Of a DNA stretch of 6,503 nt, positions 1 to 5,339 are shown piece by piece (position 1 is the first letter of the stretch; the number at the start of each line of letters is the position of its first letter). The position numbers were made by a program, and so were the translations under genes. The notes beneath the pieces are model-generated. The model saw only the letters and a list, made by a program, of their open reading frames with translations. It searched no databases and was not told where the DNA came from. This stretch comes from Ferroglobus sp. (GTDB taxonomy: Archaea > Halobacteriota > Archaeoglobi > Archaeoglobales > Archaeoglobaceae), in assembly GCA_015523665.1 (NCBI GenBank), contig WAJX01000234.1:1-6503 (forward strand). The letters run 5' to 3'.

Positions 1-145
1 CTCTTAGAAGATTTTGTAACAACTCTTTTTCATTTCCAGTTAAACCTAAATGAAGATCAGCAACAAAAAGAACTCCTTTATGGTAGTAGGATGCTATATC
101 TGCTAAGATTCCAGATTTAGCCGAATATTTCTTTCTCCACTTCAT
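1..145 (-). CDS. Calcineurin-like metallophosphoesterase, N-terminal part (runs off the left edge)
   Basis: Only the first 48 codons are present. Reading the complement from an ATG at 145-143 gives a short lysine-rich start, then a hydrophobic beta strand ending in VADLHLG (residues 28-34). This D-x-H signature (D30, H32) is the first metal-binding motif of calcineurin-like phosphoesterases, which use a two-metal centre to cleave phosphomonoesters or phosphodiesters. The DLHLG form resembles the archaeal SbcD-related or Icc-like phosphoesterases, but the later motifs lie outside the window, so substrate and subfamily are open. The start is well supported: GAGGT sits six bases upstream, and the frame is closed by a stop (TAA, 166-164) seven codons earlier. 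The gene overlaps the end of the DUF2240 gene by 29 bp, which suggests co-transcription and coupled translation. Confidence 0.8.
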   Translation of the reverse strand, partial: MKWRKKYSAKSGILADIASYYHKGVLFVADLHLGLTGNEKELLQNLLR

Positions 146-566
146 CGATGTACCTCGATATATTTACACCATTTTGCTTTGCATATAAGATAGTAACAAC
201 TAAAATATCTAACATATTTCCCAATTTCATCTGCATCTTATTAATTTCTGATACTATTTCTTGTTTATCTTTTCCAGTTTTTACAGATATCTCTTCCAAA
301 AGTTCATCAAAGATGTCTGATTTCTTTATCTTTTCTAAATCTGGTTTAAAATCAACAGGAACTTCCACTTCATCTAAATTAAACGTTGGTTCAAGCTCAT
401 CGTTACCTTTTAACAGACCTCTCTTCTCAGCTAACTTTACAACCTCTTTACTAGTTTCATGAGAGAACCAGTTTAGATCAAATGAAAGTGTATACGTTAG
501 CTCCGATCTATCCATTTTGCTCTTTCCTTTACTTTTAAACGCAGATGCTATAGTTTTCTTGAGCAT
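117..566 (-). CDS. DUF2240 family archaeal protein
   Basis: This 149-residue protein matches my memory of the archaeal DUF2240 family (known from haloarchaea and other Euryarchaeota): a short N-terminal helix with AFKSKGKSKM, then the conserved LSFDLNWFSHE segment, a KLAEKRGLL stretch, a variable acidic middle, and a C-terminal helical part with KQEIVSEINKMQ and a YAKQNGVNIS segment. The family has no established function. No signal peptide or membrane segment is evident, so it is probably a soluble cytoplasmic protein. An in-frame ATG at 584-582 would add six residues (MPFTII). I prefer 566-564 because remembered homologues begin just before the AFKxxG segment and because a TATA-like sequence lies about 30 bp upstream of it. 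Neither ATG has a Shine-Dalgarno site. The gene leads a minus-strand unit whose next member is a metallophosphoesterase, so a nucleic-acid-related role is possible but only inferred. Confidence 0.78.
   Translation of the reverse strand: MLKKTIASAFKSKGKSKMDRSELTYTLSFDLNWFSHETSKEVVKLAEKRGLLKGNDELEPTFNLDEVEVPVDFKPDLEKIKKSDIFDELLEEISVKTGKDKQEIVSEINKMQMKLGNMLDILVVTILYAKQNGVNISRYIDEVEKEIFG
152..156 (-). promoter_or_regulatory. Shine-Dalgarno site of the phosphoesterase gene
   Basis: The minus strand reads GAGGT, then six bases, then ATG. It lies inside the coding sequence of the upstream DUF2240 gene. It supports the ATG at 145 and the view that this gene is translated internally in a polycistronic message. 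Confidence 0.65.
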
Positions 567-591
567 TATAATAGTAAAGGGCATAGTAGAT

Positions 592-601
592 AAAAATTTT
601 A
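592..601 (-). promoter_or_regulatory. Possible TATA-like element for the DUF2240-phosphoesterase unit
   Basis: The minus strand reads AAAATTTTTA, centred about 30 bp upstream of the ATG at 566. That suits an archaeal TATA box serving a leaderless or very short-leader mRNA. The surroundings are so AT-rich that such matches are expected by chance, and another candidate (TTAAAACT, 612-619) would fit the longer start at 584. Confidence 0.3.
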
Positions 602-848
602 CGAGATTCTAAGTTTTAAGATCGTTTTAATTTCAAATAAAATTTTTAATAAAATTTAAATAAAAATAATATAAGATAAATAATAAATAATATACAATTA
701 AGATAAATAAAAAAGAGCTTAATAAAAGCTGACCTCAAAAATGCCTGAAGTAAACACCAAACTGAAAACATAAATAACATGAAAGCTGTGTTTTACATTA
801 AAATAGATTACATGTTAGCTAATGTGATTTCGAAAGATCTCAAAAGAG
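602..848. other. Divergent intergenic region, very AT-rich
   Basis: This stretch separates the minus-strand DUF2240 unit from the plus-strand zinc-ribbon/dapF/gyrA unit. From about 629 to 714 it is nearly pure A/T. It contains a 12-bp direct repeat TAAGATAAATAA (672-683 and 699-710). A weak 5-bp hairpin, AGCTT/AAGCT, lies at 716-730. An imperfect dyad with arms ATTACAT and ATGTGAT lies at 807-828. A 28-codon open frame (779-865) overlaps the first possible ATG of the zinc-ribbon gene, but I do not call it as a gene. I see no tRNA, C/D-box RNA or CRISPR repeat here. Confidence 0.6.
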
Positions 849-856
849 TTAAATAT
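849..856 (+). promoter_or_regulatory. TATA-like box before the zinc-ribbon/dapF/gyrA operon
   Basis: TTAAATAT is preceded by a purine-rich CAAAAGAG (841-848) that could serve as the TFB recognition element. Its centre lies about 25 bp upstream of the ATG at 877, the spacing expected if transcription starts at or next to that codon. There is no Shine-Dalgarno site before the gene, which agrees with a leaderless message. Confidence 0.45.
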
Positions 857-876
857 CTCTCCTAATGAGAGTTACC

Positions 877-996
877 ATGGTTGAAAAGAGGCTTGTATGT
901 GATGTATGCGGACATGAATGGGATGCTTGGGATGTTTCATCGTCATCACTCTGTTGTCCTAAATGCGGTGAAAGAGTATTGAAGGATGAAGGTTGA
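877..996 (+). CDS. Small zinc-ribbon protein (39 residues)
   Basis: A short open frame encodes MVEKRLVCDVCGHEW, then a DAWD segment and a run of four serines, then CCPKCGERV and a short tail ending DEG. C8 and C11 (CxxCGH) and C27 and C30 (CPxCG) form two zinc knuckles 15 residues apart, the arrangement of a minimal rubredoxin-like zinc ribbon. An extra cysteine, C26, sits beside the second knuckle. The function is unknown. Such ribbons bind nucleic acid or other proteins, but nothing here tells which. It is not RpoP, whose sequence pattern differs. An in-frame ATG at 865 would add four residues. I prefer 877 because it fits the TATA-like box upstream. The stop lies 5 bp before the dapF start, so the two genes are very probably co-transcribed and this microprotein heads the operon. 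Confidence 0.68.
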   Translation: MVEKRLVCDVCGHEWDAWDVSSSSLCCPKCGERVLKDEG

Positions 997-1001
997 GTTA
1001 T

Positions 1002-1868
1002 ATGATCCCAGAGAAAATTAAGTTTGTTAAAATGCATGGAAATGGAAACGATTTCATAATCCTCGATGAGTTCAATTCTACCCTCATCCCAGAGAGTAAA
1101 AAACCGAGTTTTGTTAGAGCTATCTCTCATAGATATTTCGGCTTAGGTGCTGATGGTGTTATATTTGTCCAGAAAGCACAGAATGTTGATGCTGATATTA
1201 GATTCAGATACTTCAATAGTGATGGAAGTGAGGCGGAGATGTGTGGTAATGGGATAAGATGCTTCTCCAGATACGTTTTTGAAAGAGGTTACGTTAAAAA
1301 TACTTTCAAAGCTGAAACTCTTGCTGGAGTTATATCATTAAATGTTAGTGAAGATGAAGAAGGATACTGGATAAGGGTAAATATGGGGAAGGCTAAGTTC
1401 AGTAAGGAGGATATCCCAACATTAGATGATGTCTGGGGGAGAGAGTTTAAGATATACGGACATAGTTACAATGTGTATGCAGTAAACACTGGAGTTCCTC
1501 ATGCAGTGGTTTTTGTCGATAACTTAGATATAGATGTTGAAAGAGTTGCAAAAGAAATAAGATATAGCAGAATTTTTCCTCAAGGAGTAAACGTAAATTT
1601 TGTAAAAGTTGAAAATAGAAATAGGGCTTTAGTTAGAACTTATGAAAGAGGTGTTGAGAGAGAAACTCTTAGTTGTGGAACTGGTGCTGTAGCTGTTGCC
1701 GTTGTTGCTGAAAAATTGGGAAAAATGGATAGAGATGTTGAGATAATTACAATTGGAGGGAAGCTGAGAATTGAGATTAAAAATAATGGTCTTGTTTACA
1801 TGGCTGGACAGGCTTCAAAGATAGCTGAGGGGGAAATAATAACCAAAGAATTGAGGTATGACATATGA
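1002..1868 (+). CDS. dapF: Diaminopimelate epimerase
   Basis: DapF interconverts LL- and meso-diaminopimelate, the step before decarboxylation to lysine. With no murein in archaea, its role is lysine supply. The 288-residue protein has the usual length and two-lobed layout. Visible motifs are KMHGNGNDF (10-18, substrate Asn16), FNSDGSEAEMCGNG (71-84, first catalytic base/acid Cys81), VNVNF (196-200), YERG (214-217) and ETLSCGTGA (221-229, second catalytic Cys225). The pair Cys81/Cys225 is what a PLP-independent racemase needs, so the enzyme should be active. The loop usually written GNPH is GVPH here (164-167), a natural-looking variant. I chose the ATG at 1002. A TTG at 993 in the same frame would add three residues and overlap the zinc-ribbon stop. 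The upstream GGTTGAG is at best a weak Shine-Dalgarno site. The stop overlaps the next start as ATGA. Confidence 0.96.
   Translation: MIPEKIKFVKMHGNGNDFIILDEFNSTLIPESKKPSFVRAISHRYFGLGADGVIFVQKAQNVDADIRFRYFNSDGSEAEMCGNGIRCFSRYVFERGYVKNTFKAETLAGVISLNVSEDEEGYWIRVNMGKAKFSKEDIPTLDDVWGREFKIYGHSYNVYAVNTGVPHAVVFVDNLDIDVERVAKEIRYSRIFPQGVNVNFVKVENRNRALVRTYERGVERETLSCGTGAVAVAVVAEKLGKMDRDVEIITIGGKLRIEIKNNGLVYMAGQASKIAEGEIITKELRYDI
1853..1857 (+). promoter_or_regulatory. Shine-Dalgarno site of the TIM-barrel gene
   Basis: GAGGT lies seven bases before the ATG at 1865, inside the last codons of dapF. It supports this start and reinitiation or coupled translation across the ATGA junction. Confidence 0.65.
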
Positions 1869-2611
1869 TATTTAAAAATCGTTTATGCTTATCTGCTATG
1901 GCTGGAATAGTAGATGCGGAGTTTGCAAAAAAACATAATGTAGCTTTGGCTATTTTAGGCAGTTTTAATGCTGATGAAAAGGCGATGTTAGCTGGAATAG
2001 AAGTTACTAAACGAGGAAGAAGGGAGTTTATCTATAGTAATCCTATTAAGGGAATAGAAGAGCAACTCAAGAAAATGGAGGATTTTGATGGGAAAGTGGC
2101 AATTAACGTGCGTTCTGGAGATTATGAGGGTTACACAAGAGTTGCTAAACTCTGTTCAGAGTATCAATACTTCTTAGAGATTAATGCCCATTGTAGGCAA
2201 CCAGAATTTCTCTCTATCGGTGTTGGTCAAAGTTTATTATATAACCAGGATAAGTTGCTAAAAATTGTAAATAACGTAACAAAATACAGTGATGTTATCG
2301 TTAAGATTAGGGGAGGTTTAGAGGTAAAGTATGAAGATTTAGCAAAAAGACTCTTTGAAGCTGGAGTCTTCGCTTTGCATGTAGATGCTATGATCTTAGG
2401 AGGAGGATGTGACTATAATTTGATAAGAAAGTTATCAACTTATGGCAATATTATTGGGAATAACTCTGTTGTTGATGTAAAGAGTGCAAGAAAGGTTATA
2501 GAGAGTGGAGCAATTTTGGTGTCATCAGCAAGAGCGGTCTTAAAAAATGAAAGATTTTTCGATTCTCTCCTAAAAGATGGATTACTATCTTCACAGATAG
2601 AGGTTAAATAG
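1865..2611 (+). CDS. Dihydrouridine-synthase-like TIM-barrel flavoprotein (archaeal nifR3-related family)
   Basis: The 248-residue protein resembles the archaeal family described as nifR3-related TIM-barrel proteins, kin to tRNA-dihydrouridine synthases and dihydroorotate dehydrogenases. Active-site landmarks of DUS enzymes can be placed in order. They are INAHC (106-110; Asn107 and Cys110 match the Asn and proton-donor Cys of INAGC), VKIRGG (146-151; Lys147), LHVDAM (171-176; His172) and IIGNNSV (196-202), the FMN phosphate region. N-terminal [12 protein letters not shown] (9-20) corresponds to the start of the barrel. An FMN-dependent reductase is therefore likely. The protein is shorter than typical DUS enzymes (about 310-330 residues) and ends soon after the barrel, without the helical tRNA-binding domain, so tRNA as substrate is doubtful. 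It overlaps dapF by 4 bp and precedes gyrA by 10 bp. The link to lysine synthesis or gyrase is positional only. Confidence 0.82.
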   Translation: MIFKNRLCLSAMAGIVDAEFAKKHNVALAILGSFNADEKAMLAGIEVTKRGRREFIYSNPIKGIEEQLKKMEDFDGKVAINVRSGDYEGYTRVAKLCSEYQYFLEINAHCRQPEFLSIGVGQSLLYNQDKLLKIVNNVTKYSDVIVKIRGGLEVKYEDLAKRLFEAGVFALHVDAMILGGGCDYNLIRKLSTYGNIIGNNSVVDVKSARKVIESGAILVSSARAVLKNERFFDSLLKDGLLSSQIEVK

Positions 2612-2618
2612 AGGTGAT
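2611..2618 (+). promoter_or_regulatory. Shine-Dalgarno site of gyrA
   Basis: GAGGTGAT is an almost full match to the archaeal 16S 3' end complement. Its first base is the last base of the TIM-barrel gene's TAG stop. It sits three bases before a GTG codon at 2622, which decides the unusual start of gyrA. Confidence 0.8.
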
Positions 2619-2621
2619 TGT

Positions 2622-4943
2622 GTGGAACTTTCAAAAGAGTTGAGTGATGAGATTAAAAGTTCCTATCTTGATTATGCAATGAGCGTTATTATTGGAAGAG
2701 CCTTACCTGATGTAAGAGATGGTCTAAAGCCAGTTCAAAGGAGAATTCTTTATTCAATGTATGAGATGGGGCTTTTTAGCAACAAACCATTCAGAAAATC
2801 AGCAAGAATAGTAGGTGATGTTCTTGGAAAATACCACCCACACGGAGATGCAGCAGTTTACGAAACTCTAGTAAGAATGGCTCAAGATTTCAATATGAGA
2901 TATCCTCTTATCGAGGGGCATGGGAATTTTGGTAGTATAGATGGGGATGAAGCTGCTGCAATGAGATACACCGAAGCGAGATTGACAAAAATAGCTGAGG
3001 AGATGTTGAAAGATATAGAAAAGAATACAGTTGACTTCACACCAAACTTTGATGGCTCTTTAAAAGAACCATCAGTTCTCCCATCAAGGATTCCTAATTT
3101 ACTAATTAACGGTTCCAGTGGAATCGCAGTTGGTATGACAACTAACATCCCCCCACATAATATTTCCGAGATCTGTGATGCGATTATAGCGTATATAAAT
3201 AACGAAGAGATAAGTGTAAGGGAATTAATGAAATACGTAAAAGCTCCAGATTTTCCAACTGGTGGAGTTATAGTTGGAGTAGACGGTATAATCCAAGCCT
3301 ATGAAACAGGAAAAGGAAAGATAGTTTTAAGAGGAAAAGTGGAAGTTGAAAAAAATGCCATAATAATTAAAGAGATACCATATCAACTCAAAAAGTCAAA
3401 AATAGTCGAAAAAATAGCTGAACTGATTGCTGATGGAAAATTGGAAGACGTTAAAACTGTTAGAGATGAATCAGATAGAGAAGGAATAAGGATAGTTGTT
3501 GAATTAAAACAGAATGCAAATGTCGAAGTTGTGATCAACAAACTCTTTTTCTACACTCCCCTTCAAACGACATTCTCAATAGTATGCTTAGCTTTGGTAA
3601 ATAATCGTCCGAGAATTTTAAACTTAAAAGAGCTGATAGCAGAATTTGTAAATCATAGGAGAGAGATAATAAAAAGAAGAACTGAATACGAGTTGAAAAA
3701 GGCTGAAGAGAGAATTCATATAGTTGAGGGATTAAAAAAAGCTCTTGAAGATATAGACAAAGTTGTCGAAATCATAAAGTTATCTAAATCTCCAGATTTT
3801 GCTAAAAAAAGACTTATAGAGAATTTTAACTTTTCCGAAAAGCAAAGTGAGGCAATACTTCAAATGAGATTGCAAAAATTGACGAGTATTGAAATGGAAA
3901 GTGTCAAAAAAGAATATGAGGAGTTAAAGAAAAAGATAAAAGAACTCAGTGAAATTCTTTCTTCTCCGAAAAAAATTGATTCAATTATAGTCAATGATAT
4001 GATCGAAATTAAAGAGAAGTATGGCGATAAAAGGAAAACTGACGTAGTGATTAAGGCTGATGAGATCAATGCTGAAGATCTGGTTACAGAAGAGGACAAT
4101 CTAATACTAATAACTAAAAATAATTTTGCTAAGAGAATGGACATATCCTCATTTAAAATTCAAAGAAGAGGAGGAGTTGGAATTATAGGTATTTCACTTA
4201 AAGATGACTCGCCAAATATCTTAGCTAAGGTAAACAGTCTCGACAGATTGTTGATCTTTACAAAAAATGGAAGGGCATATTCTCTCAATGCATATGAGAT
4301 TCCTAAACAAGATAGAACTTCAAGAGGTATAAATCTGAAAAATTTACTCAACATCAGTGATGAGATTGTTGCGGTTTTACCTTATGAAAGTGATGTCATA
4401 ATTCTCACCGAAGATGGACATATAAAACTCGTGAATGTTGAAGAGTTTAAAAATGCAAAAAAGTTCGGGATAGTTGCAAGTCCAACTAGGATTGCCTGTG
4501 TAAAACCCCTGAAAGGAAAAGAAGTAATAATCTCAACTAAAAGGGGAAGACTTGTAAGATTTAAAGCTGAAGAAATTCCAGAATACGGTAGAAATGCTAA
4601 AGGTGTTAAAGCCATAACACTCAACGGAGATGAAATAGCATGGATGGATTGCTACAATGGAGAGAAAATCTTGTCTCTAACTAAAAAGGGATATGGAAAA
4701 ATAACTGACTTAAAACAGTATAGATTAACATCAAGAGGAGCGAAAGGTGTTTTAAATTACAGAATTAATGAGAAAACTGGAGAAGTTGTTTTCACGGAAG
4801 TGGTTAAGTCCGATACTCTTCTGATTATAAGTGAAGATGGATACGCTTTAGCTTTAAACTCCAATGATATTCCAAAAAAAGGTAGAAATACAAGCGGTGT
4901 TATAGTTAGCAAAAAAGGAGTAAAAACTGCAACCTTTATTTAA
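2622..4943 (+). CDS. gyrA: DNA gyrase subunit A (GTG start)
   Basis: GyrA is the DNA-cleaving and wrapping subunit of type IIA topoisomerase. With GyrB it introduces negative supercoils using ATP. The 773-residue protein contains the full set of parts. The winged-helix region has [16 protein letters not shown] (26-41), [12 protein letters not shown] (70-81) and AAAMRY, with catalytic Tyr116 preceded by Arg115. The tower region has [13 protein letters not shown] (160-172). A long coiled-coil with the exit gate runs from about 340 to 480, and a C-terminal beta-pinwheel from about 490 to 773 has repeated blades such as [12 protein letters not shown]. The GyrA box reads QRRGGVG (514-520), which argues for gyrase over ParC, although Lys/Arg is replaced by Val519. 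There is no long acidic tail. At the quinolone-contact positions, Ala77 and Glu81 stand where E. coli has Ser83 and Asp87. Archaeal gyrases are generally held to be of bacterial origin. gyrB is not in the window. Confidence 0.97.
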   Translation: MELSKELSDEIKSSYLDYAMSVIIGRALPDVRDGLKPVQRRILYSMYEMGLFSNKPFRKSARIVGDVLGKYHPHGDAAVYETLVRMAQDFNMRYPLIEGHGNFGSIDGDEAAAMRYTEARLTKIAEEMLKDIEKNTVDFTPNFDGSLKEPSVLPSRIPNLLINGSSGIAVGMTTNIPPHNISEICDAIIAYINNEEISVRELMKYVKAPDFPTGGVIVGVDGIIQAYETGKGKIVLRGKVEVEKNAIIIKEIPYQLKKSKIVEKIAELIADGKLEDVKTVRDESDREGIRIVVELKQNANVEVVINKLFFYTPLQTTFSIVCLALVNNRPRILNLKELIAEFVNHRREIIKRRTEYELKKAEERIHIVEGLKKALEDIDKVVEIIKLSKSPDFAKKRLIENFNFSEKQSEAILQMRLQKLTSIEMESVKKEYEELKKKIKELSEILSSPKKIDSIIVNDMIEIKEKYGDKRKTDVVIKADEINAEDLVTEEDNLILITKNNFAKRMDISSFKIQRRGGVGIIGISLKDDSPNILAKVNSLDRLLIFTKNGRAYSLNAYEIPKQDRTSRGINLKNLLNISDEIVAVLPYESDVIILTEDGHIKLVNVEEFKNAKKFGIVASPTRIACVKPLKGKEVIISTKRGRLVRFKAEEIPEYGRNAKGVKAITLNGDEIAWMDCYNGEKILSLTKKGYGKITDLKQYRLTSRGAKGVLNYRINEKTGEVVFTEVVKSDTLLIISEDGYALALNSNDIPKKGRNTSGVIVSKKGVKTATFI

Positions 4944-4956
4944 AAAATTTAAAAAA

Positions 4957-4968
4957 TTTAATATTTAA
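4957..4968 (+). promoter_or_regulatory. TATA-like box of the cupin gene
   Basis: TTTAATATTTAA is centred about 26 bp before the ATG at 4989 and is preceded by A-rich sequence. The cupin gene has no Shine-Dalgarno site, so a leaderless transcript from this box is the simplest reading. The AT-rich background weakens the call. Confidence 0.4.
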
Positions 4969-4985
4969 TTTGGTTTTAATTTGGT
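4964..4985 (+). repeat. Tandem 11-bp direct repeat before the cupin gene
   Basis: TTTAATTTGGT occurs twice in succession (4964-4974 and 4975-4985), and the next base (T) also matches. The copies fill the space between the TATA-like box and the start codon. The period is about one helical turn, so it could be a regulator site, or simply slippage in AT-rich DNA. Confidence 0.6.
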
Positions 4986-4988
4986 TCT

Positions 4989-5309
4989 ATGAAGCTTTTT
5001 CCCGAAAGGTGGGAGGAGAGGAGGAATTATAAAGTTTCCATACTTTATAGGATTAGCGATTCTGAATTTATTCAGATGGTTGAAATAAAAGGGAGAGTTG
5101 GAAAACATTATCATAGAGTTCAAACAGAAATTTTTGTCATCATTGAAGGTAATGGAACTTTGGGATTAGACAACAATATATTTAAAGTTAGATGTGGAGA
5201 TGTTTTCTTATGCACTCCAAACACCATTCATTTCGTTGAGGGAAATCTTAGAATTCTTGTTTTTAAATATAACCATAAAAAAGATGATACAGTATGGCTT
5301 GAAAAGTGA
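4989..5309 (+). CDS. Single-domain cupin protein
   Basis: The 106-residue protein is a compact cupin_2 type beta barrel. Motif 1 reads GRVGKHYHRVQTEIFVIIEG (35-54), giving metal ligands His40, His42 and Glu47. Motif 2 reads GDVFLCTPNTIHFVEG (70-85), giving the fourth ligand His81. All four expected ligands are present, so a bound divalent metal is likely. Small cupins of this kind include isomerases, dioxygenases and sugar-binding or regulatory proteins. The sequence does not say which, and I give no symbol. No signal peptide or membrane segment is visible. It lies 45 bp after gyrA and 30 bp before rfcL on the same strand but appears to have its own promoter. Its TGA stop overlaps the TATA-like box of the next gene. 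Confidence 0.85.
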   Translation: MKLFPERWEERRNYKVSILYRISDSEFIQMVEIKGRVGKHYHRVQTEIFVIIEGNGTLGLDNNIFKVRCGDVFLCTPNTIHFVEGNLRILVFKYNHKKDDTVWLEK

Positions 5310-5316
5310 TATATAT
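5309..5316 (+). promoter_or_regulatory. TATA-like box of rfcL, overlapping the cupin stop codon
   Basis: ATATATAT is preceded by purine-rich GAAAAGTG (5301-5308), a reasonable TFB recognition element. Its centre is 27-28 bp before the ATG at 5340. The first base of the box is the last base of the cupin TGA stop. No Shine-Dalgarno site precedes rfcL, so initiation at or near the ATG is likely. Confidence 0.5.
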
Positions 5317-5339
5317 GCCTAGTTAAAAATGTAAATAGG

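Noticed and set aside
148..462. Plus-strand open frame of 104 codons
   Set aside because: It lies wholly antisense to the DUF2240 gene, has low-complexity Ser/Phe-rich content typical of a shadow frame, and resembles no family.
716..730. AGCTT/AAGCT hairpin as a terminator
   Set aside because: The stem is only 5 bp and no gene ends nearby on either strand. Archaeal termination relies on T-runs more than hairpins.
715..768. C/D-box small RNA suggested by three CTGA sequences in about 40 bp
   Set aside because: No RTGATGA C box lies on the 5' side on either strand, so the CTGA copies are probably chance.
585..848. Replication origin near gyrA and rfcL
   Set aside because: AT-richness alone is not enough. 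I see no G-rich origin-recognition-box repeats and no orc1/cdc6 gene in the window.
993..1004. TTG start for dapF at 993
   Set aside because: It would add only three residues not needed by the family alignment and would overlap the zinc-ribbon stop. The ATG at 1002 is simpler.
849..1130. Minus-strand open frame of 93 codons opposite the zinc-ribbon gene and the dapF start
   Set aside because: It is antisense to two supported genes. Its His/Ser/Thr-rich content mirrors the coding strand and shows no motif.
2622..4943. Topoisomerase IV ParC instead of GyrA
   Set aside because: A recognisable GyrA box (QRRGGVG) and six-blade C-terminal layout favour gyrase, and archaea usually carry a single type IIA enzyme.
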